Assembly (NCBI GenBank): GCA_964628515.1
Contig: CAZVNZ010000023.1
Span: forward strand, 1-49,711
Source of the DNA: CAZVNZ01 sp964628515
GTDB taxonomy: Bacteria > Bacillota > Clostridia > Christensenellales > Christensenellaceae
Direction: 5' to 3'
DNA: 49,711 nucleotides
Shown here: positions 34,296 through 42,872 of the stretch, in pieces
Layout: every line of letters starts with the position of its first letter
Numbering within the stretch: the stretch's first letter is position 1
Translations under genes and position numbers: made by a program
Notes under the pieces: generated by a model
Databases searched by the model: none
Told to the model about the DNA's origin: nothing
Seen by the model: the letters and a program-made list of their open reading frames with translations, nothing else

Positions 34296-36374
34296 TTAGT
34301 ATTTTGAATCATCATTATCTGCAAAATCTAAATTTATTGCGTCTCCATTCATAGCATCATCATTGTAATTGTTATGGTGAGTCTCTTCGGAAATATGATG
34401 CTCGGACTCTATGGGCGCTTGCTCCATAATTTTAAACTTTGATATGAGTTTTCTAAGCATTTCCGCTTGGCTTGAAAGCTCTTCGCTTGCGGCTGCACTT
34501 TCCTCGCTGGTTGCGGAGTTTGTTTGCACTACCGCAGAAATTTGGTCTATTCCTGTTATTATTTCGTTTATCGAGGACGCTTGCTCGCCGGTTGCGTTGG
34601 AAATTTCCACAATTATTTGAGAGGTTTCTTTAACATTTTCTACCACTTCCGTTAAATCCGTTGCGGTTATTTGCGCCAGTTGCACACCGTCGTTTATCGC
34701 TTGCACCGATTCTTCTATTAGTGTTGTGGTATTTTTAGCCGCCTCTGCGGATTTTCCGGCAAGATTTCTTACTTCGTCCGCAACTACCGCAAAGCCCTTG
34801 CCCGCATCCCCTGCACGTGCCGCCTCAACGGCCGCATTTAGTGCTAAAATATTTGTTTGGAAGGCAATATCTTCTATTGTTTTTATGATTTTGCTGATTT
34901 CCGAAGATTTTGCGTTTATGTTGTTCATAGCGGACATAAGTTTTTGCATATGCTCGTTACTGTTAGTAATTGCATGGCTTGCTCCGTTTGCCATTTCCCT
35001 TGCATTTACGGCATTTTGAGCTGTTTGCTTTGTTTGCTCGGAAATTGTACTAATGTTTACGGACAGCTCTTCTACCGATTCGGATTGTTGAGTAGTTCCT
35101 CCTGCTAATTCCTGCGCACCGCTTGAAACCTGCCCGGCACCCGAAGATACTTGATATGCAACAGATTTTATATGCGAAATATTTTCCGTCATTTCCGATG
35201 CAACCTTTAAAACGGAAGATACTATGGGCTCAAAATCTCCTACAAAGGGTATGGTGGGTGGTCTTAAAATAAAGTTATTGTGTGCAAACTCACCCATTGC
35301 ATAAGAAATATCCGAAACATAGGTTTTTAGCATACCTGTTGTTTTTTTGGTACATTCTATCAATGTACCTATTTCGTCATTGGAAGAATAATCTATATCC
35401 GTATTAAAGTTACCGTTTGCCAACTCTTGAGTTACATACAATACTCGAGAGAGAGGTTTGGTTATAATCTTTTTTAGGAGCATAATAAATATAAATGTAC
35501 CTACTGCAACTAATACTGCCGCAATGCTCACCGTTAATAATATAAGGTTTCGTAAGTCCGCATTAACTTGTTCTTTGCTGACACCCGAGAACAATGCACC
35601 CACTATCTTGCCGTTTCCATCCTTTAGCGGTATATATTGGGTAATATGAGGTATTCCCAGTACATCTGCAGACCCTACATATTCCTTGCCGTTTTTTATT
35701 ACCGTGTCTGCAACTTCGCCACTCATTTTTGTTCCTACCGCACGGTTATTGCCGTCGGTAACTGTTGTCATAACACGCTCGTCTCCGGCAAATATGGTAA
35801 ATTCCGCCTCAAAATCCTTTTTTAGTTCGTCCACAATTTTGGGGTTTGTTAAATCCACACCCGTACTTAGTGCACCTATTATAGTGCCGGCATCATCTAA
35901 AATTGGTGTTGCCGAATGTACAGCAAGTTTAGTGTTATCATAAGGACTTATAGTTTGAAAATCCTGTCCTTTAAGGGCATTTTGTATGTAATCTATTGTA
36001 GAAATATTATCCCCCACCTTATCTGAGTCGGAACGATATACCACCACCCCGTTTGCATCTGTTAAAACAGCAAAATCCGATGTAATATTATTAAGTTGTT
36101 CTTTAAAAATTCCACTTAATTCTTGGGTGTCTTTTTTTGTAAAAGCGTCAACTACCTCTTCCATTTGGGCAAACAAATTTGTGGATGCTGAGTTGCTTTC
36201 CTTTAGGGATTCAACTTCGTTTTCTATTCCTTTAATTCCCATTTTACTTTCTAGCAGTAAGGTTGCGTTCATAGTATCAGTTAGAGAAATGCTGTTGATT
36301 ATTGTTAGCACCAGTGCTACAACCACCACTAAAGAAACTACAACTATACTTAGTTTTGCCGATATACTTTTCAT
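34296..36374 (-). CDS. Methyl-accepting chemotaxis protein (Cache sensor)
   Basis: The protein (692 residues from ATG 36374) has an N-terminal membrane helix (about 8-30) and a large extracytoplasmic single-Cache-like domain with double-PAS features (DANGVVVYRSDSDKVGDNI, PILDDAGTIIGALSTGVDL). A second helix (about 277-300), a HAMP domain and a cytoplasmic signalling domain follow. The hairpin tip reads IEDIAFQTNILALNAAVEAARAGDAGKGFAVVADEVRNLA, given here as the family signature. It should sense a small ligand and drive CheA. The start was placed at 36374 because a G-rich ribosome site precedes it; a codon 12 nt upstream lacks one. The C-terminal tail is acidic and His-rich. Confidence 0.94.
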   Translation of the reverse strand: MKSISAKLSIVVVSLVVVVALVLTIINSISLTDTMNATLLLESKMGIKGIENEVESLKESNSASTNLFAQMEEVVDAFTKKDTQELSGIFKEQLNNITSDFAVLTDANGVVVYRSDSDKVGDNISTIDYIQNALKGQDFQTISPYDNTKLAVHSATPILDDAGTIIGALSTGVDLTNPKIVDELKKDFEAEFTIFAGDERVMTTVTDGNNRAVGTKMSGEVADTVIKNGKEYVGSADVLGIPHITQYIPLKDGNGKIVGALFSGVSKEQVNADLRNLILLTVSIAAVLVAVGTFIFIMLLKKIITKPLSRVLYVTQELANGNFNTDIDYSSNDEIGTLIECTKKTTGMLKTYVSDISYAMGEFAHNNFILRPPTIPFVGDFEPIVSSVLKVASEMTENISHIKSVAYQVSSGAGQVSSGAQELAGGTTQQSESVEELSVNISTISEQTKQTAQNAVNAREMANGASHAITNSNEHMQKLMSAMNNINAKSSEISKIIKTIEDIAFQTNILALNAAVEAARAGDAGKGFAVVADEVRNLAGKSAEAAKNTTTLIEESVQAINDGVQLAQITATDLTEVVENVKETSQIIVEISNATGEQASSINEIITGIDQISAVVQTNSATSEESAAASEELSSQAEMLRKLISKFKIMEQAPIESEHHISEETHHNNYNDDAMNGDAINLDFADNDDSKY

Positions 36375-36505
36375 ACTCCACCCCATCTATATTATTATAT
36401 GATATAAATATGTTAGCTGTTTACAGTTTTATTTAATTATTATTATACTTACAACTTTAATTTTGTCTATACAAATTTTCCAAAATCCATTACACTTATG
36501 CCCTA

Positions 36506-36533
36506 TACATACCATAAAATGTATTTTTGTCAA
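36506..36533 (-). promoter_or_regulatory. Possible promoter of the chemoreceptor gene
   Basis: On the minus strand TTGACA (36533-36528) is followed after 16 bp by TATGTA (36511-36506). No flagellar sigma-type promoter was evident. Confidence 0.5.
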
Positions 36534-36638
36534 AAAACTATTTTTAATTTTCAATTTGTCACATTTGTTCTTATTTTTTTGGTGATGAGTTTCAAAGGTG
36601 TACGCCCGTCTTAATCCGTCTTTAGGGGTAAAGTCCAA

Positions 36639-36672
36639 AAAAGACCGCAAGTATATTTCCTTGCAGTCTTTT
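36639..36672 (-). terminator. Intrinsic terminator of the FGGY kinase gene
   Basis: AAAAGAC-C-GCAAG (36639-36651) pairs with CTTGC-A-GTCTTTT (36660-36672). On the minus strand the stem is followed by a run of T, 20 nt after the kinase stop. Confidence 0.85.
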
Positions 36673-36691
36673 GTAACATAAGTATATTCCC

Positions 36692-38299
36692 CTACTTCTT
36701 AACTCCCATCTCCACCGCAGCTTTTTCCAGCGGCAATCCCTTAATATATTTTTCCATAAACATATTAAAGCTTTCCAAATCCTCTGCCACCGGTTTAATA
36801 ATTTTTTCTTTACTGCCTGTAAAAATACGGTTTTTAACGTAGTCTTCCAAGCTTTCCTGCTCTGCTTTTGTGCCTGTGTAGGCGGCAAGTATTGCCATGC
36901 CCCAAGCGCCTCCCTCTCCTGCCGTTTCCAACACGGAAACAGGAGTGTTTACCGATGCCGCCATTAGCCGTTGACCAACCTCCTGCGTTTTAAAGAAACC
37001 GCCGTGACCCGAAAGTATATCTAACTGCACTCTTTCTTTTACAAACAAGATGTCCATACCTATTTTAAGGGTAGCAAGTGCGGAAAACAGGTGGGTACGC
37101 ATAACGTTTGCAAGGGTAAAGTTGCTGTCAGGCTCTCTTAAAAACAGTAATGCTCCGCCGTCTGTTTGGGTTATGGGCTCTCCCGAATAATAGTTGTAGG
37201 AAAGTAGACCTCCGCAGTTTTGCTCCCCCTCCAATGCCTTTTTATATAGGGTATTATACAGGGTGTCGGTGTCTACACTGCCTCCAAATGCCTCTGTTGC
37301 CTCCCTAAAAAGTTTTGCCCAAGCATCAATGTCCGAGGTGCAGGAGTTACAATGCACCATTGCAACAGGCTTGCCCGAGGGGGTTGTTACCATATCTATT
37401 TCCACGTACACTTTGGATAGCGCTTTTTCCAACACTACCATTGCAAAAATTGATGTGCCTGCCGATACATTGCCTGTGCGCATTGCAATACTGTTTGTGG
37501 CAACCATGCCCGTGCCGGCGTCCCCTTCGGGCGCACAAACCTTTATACCGCTAATAAGATTACCCGTTTTATCCAGTAGCTTTGCGCCCTTTTCGCTTAA
37601 TGTGCCTGCAACCTTTCCGGCAACCTCCACTTTGGGCAAAATATCTCTTAATTTCCAACCTATATTTTTTTCTTTGGCGAAAGTATCAAACTGACCCAGC
37701 ATTTTTTCGTCGTAGTCGTTTTTTGTGCTGTCTATGGGGAACATTCCCGAGGCATCCCCCACTCCTAAGTTTTTCTCTCCTGTGAGTTGCCAATGCACGT
37801 ACCCTGCAAGAGTGGTAATATAGGTAATATCGCAAACATGCTTTTCGCCGTTTAATATTGCCTGCCATAAATGAGCAACACTCCATCTTTGAGGAATATT
37901 AAACCCGAATTTTTCCGTAAGATCCGCCGCCGCCTGCTCGGTTGTAGTGTTTCTCCATGTTCTGAATGGCACTAACAGATTGTCCTGCTTATCGAATGCC
38001 ATATAACCGTGCATCATAGCAGAAAAGCCTATTGTACCCACCTTTTGCAATACTGCACCGTACTTGTTTTTAACGTCTGTGGCAAGGTTTTGGTAGCAGT
38101 CTTGCAGACCCTCCCAAACATCATCCAAATTATAAGACCACATACCGTCCACTAATTTGTTTTCCCAACCATGACCTCCCGATGCAATTACGTTATGCTC
38201 TTTGTCTATTAGCACCGCTTTTATTCTGGTAGAGCCAAGCTCTATTCCTAAATAGGTTTCTCCGCTTTCTACCGCCTTTTTAATGTTTGCTGTGTTCAT
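36692..38299 (-). CDS. FGGY-family carbohydrate kinase, xylulokinase-like
   Basis: The protein (535 residues) starts at ATG 38299 after GGAGAGG; the longer frame would run into the upstream gene. The first domain has the phosphate loop GIELGSTRIKAVLID and the xylulokinase-type substrate motif MMHGYMAFD. The second has EGDAGTGMVATNS and the adenosine-loop SGHGGFFKTQ with GEGGAWGMA. It phosphorylates a ketose or polyol using ATP. It ends the catabolic gene set, downstream of a UroD-like gene (25-nt gap). The MH motif points to D-xylulose or a similar ketose, which would fit oxidation of a pentitol by the dehydrogenases encoded upstream. Confidence 0.9.
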   Translation of the reverse strand: MNTANIKKAVESGETYLGIELGSTRIKAVLIDKEHNVIASGGHGWENKLVDGMWSYNLDDVWEGLQDCYQNLATDVKNKYGAVLQKVGTIGFSAMMHGYMAFDKQDNLLVPFRTWRNTTTEQAAADLTEKFGFNIPQRWSVAHLWQAILNGEKHVCDITYITTLAGYVHWQLTGEKNLGVGDASGMFPIDSTKNDYDEKMLGQFDTFAKEKNIGWKLRDILPKVEVAGKVAGTLSEKGAKLLDKTGNLISGIKVCAPEGDAGTGMVATNSIAMRTGNVSAGTSIFAMVVLEKALSKVYVEIDMVTTPSGKPVAMVHCNSCTSDIDAWAKLFREATEAFGGSVDTDTLYNTLYKKALEGEQNCGGLLSYNYYSGEPITQTDGGALLFLREPDSNFTLANVMRTHLFSALATLKIGMDILFVKERVQLDILSGHGGFFKTQEVGQRLMAASVNTPVSVLETAGEGGAWGMAILAAYTGTKAEQESLEDYVKNRIFTGSKEKIIKPVAEDLESFNMFMEKYIKGLPLEKAAVEMGVKK

Positions 38300-38324
38300 A
38301 CTTCCAACCTCTCCGTTATATTTT

Positions 38325-39344
38325 TTATATGCCTTTTTCCCTAAGCTCTTTGCAAAATTCCGCAAAAGCCACCACGTTTTCTATGGGTGCTTCTGTTGGG
38401 ATAGAACCTGCGGGGCCTAAAATATATTTACCCCCCTTGCTCATAAAATTAAGGGTGATTTTTGCGTCTGCCACTACCTCTTCTTTTGTACCGCAAGGTA
38501 TTGTGCTTTGAGAGCCCACACCCCCAAACAGTACGATGTCTTTGCCGTACTCCTTTTTAATAAAGTGTAAATCCATAGACTCCGGTTGCATTGCATCCAC
38601 AATATCCACACCCATATCTATTATTGTGGGCATAAGCTCTGTAATATCTCCGCAACTATGATGCATAACGTACATACCTTTGTTTCTAATTGCACCATAG
38701 ATTTTTATGTAGTTAGGGTATATAAACTCGTCCCAAAGCTCTCTTGAAAACATCAAGCCCGATTGTATGCCCCAGTCCTCTATCATACGCACTGCATCCA
38801 CGCCTTTTGGTATGTTATTTATAAGGTTTATGGTGTACTCCGTAACCTTACCGAAAACCATATGCATTATGTCTTTTTCTATTATCATTCCTGCCAAAAG
38901 CTCGTCAAAACCCATTATGTACCAAGCAAGATTTAGTATTCCCGTAACTCGCATTACGTTAAACCTGTCTGTGTACCTCTCCATTAGCCTTTTGGTTTCC
39001 TCAAACTTGCCTTCGTCTTTGCCGTCGGGGAAGGTGTAGTTTGAAAAATCGTAGTCTTTAACGGGAAAGCCTACCATTCCCCAATCCCCCACGTCGTAAT
39101 TGCCTTCCGCATCCCATGTTGTGCCAAATTCGTCTGTATATAGCCCACCTTCTGTATTGCGATAGCCTGTTGCAGGGTCTAAATACAGCAAATGATTTTG
39201 TATTAAATCCTCCACATCGTCTCTGTTGCTTTTATAATAATCTGCAAGTCTATCCGTCATTTTTAGCGTTAAATCAAAGTGGTGAGGAGTATAGCCCGGG
39301 TTTTCTCCTTTTATCAGACTTATAATTGCTTGCTTTCTTGTCAT
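38325..39344 (-). CDS. UroD-like protein (MtaA/CmuA-type superfamily), function unknown
   Basis: The 339-residue protein is a TIM-barrel member of the uroporphyrinogen decarboxylase superfamily. It has the HxC motif of the methylcobamide methyltransferase branch (MHHSCGD, near residue 230), with PESMDL and FGGVGSQSTIPCGTKEEV after it. Near the end, where MtaA-type enzymes have a third zinc ligand in a G-C context, it reads ILGPAGSIPTEAP, so that Cys is missing. It is unlikely to be heme HemE: no other heme gene is near. Its position, between an MDR dehydrogenase and an FGGY kinase, links it to the sugar or polyol pathway. ATG 39344 follows AAGGAG. Confidence 0.85.
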   Translation of the reverse strand: MTRKQAIISLIKGENPGYTPHHFDLTLKMTDRLADYYKSNRDDVEDLIQNHLLYLDPATGYRNTEGGLYTDEFGTTWDAEGNYDVGDWGMVGFPVKDYDFSNYTFPDGKDEGKFEETKRLMERYTDRFNVMRVTGILNLAWYIMGFDELLAGMIIEKDIMHMVFGKVTEYTINLINNIPKGVDAVRMIEDWGIQSGLMFSRELWDEFIYPNYIKIYGAIRNKGMYVMHHSCGDITELMPTIIDMGVDIVDAMQPESMDLHFIKKEYGKDIVLFGGVGSQSTIPCGTKEEVVADAKITLNFMSKGGKYILGPAGSIPTEAPIENVVAFAEFCKELREKGI

Positions 39345-39385
39345 AATTTTACTCCTTTTTATCTAAACTGTAAATACGCAAATAT

Positions 39386-40405
39386 TTAGGGCACAATTAA
39401 TATTTTTCCTTTTTTTCTGTATGATGCGTCCTCAAAGACTTTACTTATGTCTTTTAACGGTACACGTGTATCTAAAAGTGGCTCTATTTTTATTGTACCC
39501 GTTTCTATTAAGTCTAATGCTCGCTGAAAAGCATATGGGCTTATGAATGATGATGTTATGGTTAATTCCTTTCTGAAAACTTCAAAGGGCTTTAGGGGAA
39601 TTTCGCAATCCGGCGGTGTTAGTCCAAATATCATCACAATACCACCCTTACCGCATAGCCTAATGGCTTCCTCCACCGTTTTTCCAAGCCCTACACATTC
39701 TATACACACGTTTGCAGGGGGAATACCCTTTGATTGCATGTACTCTAAGGCATCGCATTTTGTTGGGTCTATACACATGCTTGCACCTAATTGTAGTGCT
39801 TGATTGCGCTTTTCCTCTATTGGCTCTATTACAATAACTCTTGAGGCGCCTCTAACCTTTGCCAGTTGCATCATCATAAGACCTATTGTGCCTGCTCCAA
39901 TTATTATTACTGTATCTGAGGCTTTTATTTTGCTTAAATCTATCCCGTGCAAACAGCAAGAAACAGGCTCCGTCATAGCGCCTAACTCTAAGGGCATAGT
40001 TTTTGGCAGTTTGTATGCCTGCTTTTCCGCAATAGTGCAATACTCCGCAAATCCGCCGTGTATCGTTGTGCCTATGCCTATCATATTTTCGCAAAAATGA
40101 GATTTACCCATACGACAATAGTAGCAACCGCCACAATAATCATTAGGGTCTATACTAACGTTGTCCCCTTCTTTTAAGGATTTTACGTTGCTACCCACCT
40201 CGCAAATAGTGCCTGCAAATTCGTGCCCAAGCACCGTACCCTTTGGGGTATCTGCCGCACCTTTGTCTCCGTTATATATGTGTAAATCCGTGCCACACAC
40301 TCCGCATGCGGCAACTTTAATTAGTATTTCGTTGGGGCCGGGTTTTCTTATGGATATCTGCTCTAAGGCAATTTTTCCCTTGCCTCTAAAAACTGCTGCT
40401 AACAT
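39386..40405 (-). CDS. Zinc-dependent MDR alcohol/polyol dehydrogenase
   Basis: The 339-residue medium-chain dehydrogenase has the catalytic zinc region GVCGTDLHIY and GHEFAG, the structural zinc cysteines CGGCYYCRMGKSHFC near residue 92, and the NAD-binding GAGTIGLM near 172. Relatives oxidise sorbitol, xylitol, threonine or other secondary alcohols. ATG 40405 follows GGAGG. It lies between the ROK repressor and the UroD-like gene. A second, different MDR enzyme is encoded at 42873, suggesting two oxidation steps or two substrates. Confidence 0.92.
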   Translation of the reverse strand: MLAAVFRGKGKIALEQISIRKPGPNEILIKVAACGVCGTDLHIYNGDKGAADTPKGTVLGHEFAGTICEVGSNVKSLKEGDNVSIDPNDYCGGCYYCRMGKSHFCENMIGIGTTIHGGFAEYCTIAEKQAYKLPKTMPLELGAMTEPVSCCLHGIDLSKIKASDTVIIIGAGTIGLMMMQLAKVRGASRVIVIEPIEEKRNQALQLGASMCIDPTKCDALEYMQSKGIPPANVCIECVGLGKTVEEAIRLCGKGGIVMIFGLTPPDCEIPLKPFEVFRKELTITSSFISPYAFQRALDLIETGTIKIEPLLDTRVPLKDISKVFEDASYRKKGKILIVP

Positions 40406-40506
40406 ATATATTTCCTCCGTATTTAAACCTACGTAAAATATATTGTTATCCGTTAAAACTTTCTACCATTATATATAGCAAAAATACTGTATGCAATATC
40501 TACCCT

Positions 40507-41646
40507 TTAAGCGTCTCCTATATGGCTGTCCAAAAACTCTTTTACAAAATGGAGGCCTGCACCTGCGGCTATTGCCGCTCTTTTGTTGGCGCAAGGCACT
40601 AAAAAGTTTTCGGATTTTTCTCCGAAGGGGCTTTTTTTATCTGCCATTTCTCTTAAAGTATCCATATATTTATCTATAAAAGCGCCTATTTCTCCGCCTA
40701 TTATTATTTTACAACCAAACATTATTCTAATTTCCGTAATTGCAGTAACCAAGTATTCCAGATAGGTGTCCCATACCTTTTTTAGCTTTTTGTCTCCCTT
40801 TTCCAGCTTGTCAAAAAAAAGCGCCAAATCTCCGTTGGTGTGGCTTGAGAGTGCTTCTGTGGTGCAGTAAGGGTCAAAACAACCTAAATTTCCGCAGTAG
40901 CACTTTTTGCCTCCGGGTATTAGGTTTAAGTGCCCGATTTCGCAACTAAACAGCCCGTCTCCTCTGTAAGATTTATTGTTGATGAATACAGAACCGCCCA
41001 CACTGTTGCTAACATTAAAATAGCACACCGCTTTAATATCCCCCGGGTTGTCCAACTTCATAATTTCCGCAAAGCCTGCCGCATCCGAATCGTGAATAAG
41101 CCTTGTTTTAAAAGGAATATACTTGACGAAGTCCTCTTTTGTCATGCCGGAATTGTCTATAACTCTGCCGTCCACAACGTATTCTTTTTCGTGGTCTATG
41201 AGGCCCGGGACTGCTATGCCAACACCTAAAATTTTCTTTTTCTTTAGTTTGGCTAACTTAATTATATCCTCTACCTGCTCCCCTAAAAACTTCATATATT
41301 CGTCAAGTCTGTTGTACTCTATTATTTTTTGAACGGATTCTATAACGTTTCCGTCTAAATCTACCACTACGGTTTTTACATAATGTTTTGCAATGCCTAC
41401 GCCTATTGCCACTCGTGCATCCGGTAAGTAGGAATAGGCAACAGGGTTTCTGCCCCCCGTTTTGCTTACAATTTTTGAACTGCTGTTTATTAGCCGTTGT
41501 TCTACCAAAGTATTTAGTGTTTTTGTTACGGTAGGTAGACTAAGCTCTAAATCGTAGGCTATTTCCCGTTTGGTTGCAACTCTTCTTTTATGAAGATAAA
41601 AATAGATATTGTTACAGTTATTTTGTTTTACATCGCTAATATTCAT
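40507..41646 (-). CDS. ROK-family transcriptional repressor (XylR/NagC-like)
   Basis: The protein (379 residues) starts at ATG 41646; an upstream in-frame start would give an unusual basic N-terminus. Residues about 1-60 form a winged helix (ATKREIAYDLELSLPTVTKTLNTLVEQRLI). The rest is the ROK sugar-kinase-like domain, with the zinc motif CYCGNLGC and the GVGIAVPGLID loop. Such proteins sense a sugar and control the surrounding catabolic genes. A 20-bp perfect palindrome lies 169 bp upstream of its start, and a near copy lies upstream of the transporter operon, so both are likely targets. Confidence 0.9.
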   Translation of the reverse strand: MNISDVKQNNCNNIYFYLHKRRVATKREIAYDLELSLPTVTKTLNTLVEQRLINSSSKIVSKTGGRNPVAYSYLPDARVAIGVGIAKHYVKTVVVDLDGNVIESVQKIIEYNRLDEYMKFLGEQVEDIIKLAKLKKKKILGVGIAVPGLIDHEKEYVVDGRVIDNSGMTKEDFVKYIPFKTRLIHDSDAAGFAEIMKLDNPGDIKAVCYFNVSNSVGGSVFINNKSYRGDGLFSCEIGHLNLIPGGKKCYCGNLGCFDPYCTTEALSSHTNGDLALFFDKLEKGDKKLKKVWDTYLEYLVTAITEIRIMFGCKIIIGGEIGAFIDKYMDTLREMADKKSPFGEKSENFLVPCANKRAAIAAGAGLHFVKEFLDSHIGDA

Positions 41647-41814
41647 GTTGATTATTTTGCCTTCCCAATAATTAATTATATAATACCGTTTTTTTACAGT
41701 CTCATTTATTATTTTAGTTTGTAGCCTAAACGGTTTTTTCCGCTTTTTTATATATAAACCGCAAAATTTTCTATACACCGGTTTTTGTTTAGGCAATTAT
41801 TCTCAGAATACCTG

Positions 41815-41834
41815 TTTGTTAATATTTTAACAAA
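41815..41834. promoter_or_regulatory. Perfect 20-bp palindrome, candidate ROK operator
   Basis: TTTGTTAA-TATT-TTAACAAA is a perfect inverted repeat with an 8-4-8 layout. It overlaps the possible -35 region and spacer of the ROK gene promoter. A near copy lies at 47951-47970. Confidence 0.7.
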
Positions 41835-41939
41835 ATAACAACCATTTTACTACACATATTTGCTAATAGGCTATTTTTGCCATATAACAAATAATTTTAC
41901 ACATTATTGTTTTTTGCCAAGAAGTTTAATATTTACAGA

Positions 41940-41989
41940 GCTACTGCAACTAATAGAATTAATGGTGTTGCTGCATTAATTGCAGTAGC
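41940..41989. repeat. Long interrupted inverted repeat downstream of the SDR gene
   Basis: An outer stem GCTACTGC/GCAGTAGC and an inner perfect stem AATTAATG/CATTAATT are stacked, with a 9-nt bulge on one side and a 9-nt loop. It lies 27 bp after the SDR stop. It has no T-run on either strand, so it may protect or process a transcript rather than end it. Confidence 0.65.
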
Positions 41990-42016
41990 ATTTCTGACTT
42001 AAAAATTTCTTAGCTT

Positions 42017-42790
42017 TTAAAAACAAGAGAACGCTCCGTCTATAACGAAGTCTGAGCCTGTGGTAAAATCGCTTGTATCTCCTGCAAGATATACTGCTAT
42101 TGCCTGTAATTCTTCCGGTTTACCCAGTCTGCCAATGGGAGATAGTGCATTCCATTTATCTATGAGCGCTTTTAAGTGCTCTGCCTCTAAAATTAAGTCT
42201 GTGCCTATGTATCCCGGGCTTATGGAATTTACACGCACACCCGTTTTGGCAAATTCTACCGCCATAGATTTTGTAAGCATAATAACCCCTGCTTTAGAAG
42301 CATTATACGCACATTGAGGTTGAGGCACATTTACAATGTGTCCGGACATAGATGCCGTATTTATAATAGAGCCTCTGCCCTGCTTTAGCATTACCTTTGC
42401 CGCCGCTTGTGCCGTAAGGAACACACCGTTTAAATTTATATCTATAACTTTTTTAAATTGATCGTAAGTCATTTCTGCCGCCGGTATATTCATACAAATA
42501 CCTGCGTTGCAAAATGCTACATCTATTTTTCCAAAAGCATTAAGTATTTCTTCCACCATTTTATTTACTTCGGCTTCTATTGTTACGTCTGTTTTAATTG
42601 CAATGGCTTTTACGCCTAACTTGCAGATTTCCTCCGCTGTTTTTTTGGATTCTTCTATATCTGTATCCACTATGGCAACGTTGCTTCCTGCTTCCGCTAT
42701 TGCTATTGCTATTGCTTTGCCTATTCCTCTTGCGCCACCCGTAACAAAAGATGCCTTCCCATCCAGTCTCATTTTTTCTAAAATGCCCAT
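42017..42790 (-). CDS. Short-chain dehydrogenase/reductase (SDR)
   Basis: The 257-residue classical SDR has the cofactor loop GGARGIGK near residue 18, VDTD after beta-2 (an acidic residue favouring NAD(H)), NAGI, the catalytic Ser in NTASMSG, YNASK (Tyr-Lys) and the PGYIGTDL loop. The C-terminal AVYLAGDTSDFTTGSDFVIDGAF is typical of sugar-alcohol and gluconate dehydrogenases. ATG 42790 follows GGAGG. It lies in the transporter operon after an MDR dehydrogenase. It probably oxidises a polyol or reduces a keto-sugar in the same route. Confidence 0.92.
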   Translation of the reverse strand: MGILEKMRLDGKASFVTGGARGIGKAIAIAIAEAGSNVAIVDTDIEESKKTAEEICKLGVKAIAIKTDVTIEAEVNKMVEEILNAFGKIDVAFCNAGICMNIPAAEMTYDQFKKVIDINLNGVFLTAQAAAKVMLKQGRGSIINTASMSGHIVNVPQPQCAYNASKAGVIMLTKSMAVEFAKTGVRVNSISPGYIGTDLILEAEHLKALIDKWNALSPIGRLGKPEELQAIAVYLAGDTSDFTTGSDFVIDGAFSCF

Positions 42791-42872
42791 TTTAAACCTC
42801 CAAAATTTAGTATACCTTATATTATTTGCTCTTTCAAACTCTAATACGGTAAAATTCGTCTGTAATTTTTTA

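Larger units (their letters stand above)
36375..36691. other. Intergenic region between the chemoreceptor and FGGY kinase genes
   Basis: This 317-bp stretch holds the kinase terminator near its right end and the chemoreceptor promoter in the middle. The predicted leader to the chemoreceptor is about 125 nt. I saw no riboswitch and no convincing gene. Confidence 0.6.
41647..42016. other. Intergenic region upstream of the ROK gene
   Basis: This 370-bp region holds the palindrome at 41815-41834 and a long interrupted inverted repeat at 41940-41989. A possible ROK promoter (TTGTTA-17-TATTCT on the minus strand) overlaps the palindrome. No gene is supported here. Confidence 0.6.

Noticed and set aside
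36375..36500. c-di-GMP riboswitch in the chemoreceptor leader
   Set aside because: The leader is long enough, but the conserved GEMM elements are not visible.
36429..36650. Minus-strand 73-residue reading frame
   Set aside because: It begins inside the kinase terminator, spans the chemoreceptor promoter and has no ribosome site.
38325..39344. hemE (heme uroporphyrinogen decarboxylase)
   Set aside because: The HxC motif and sugar-operon context fit the MtaA-like branch, and no heme gene is nearby.
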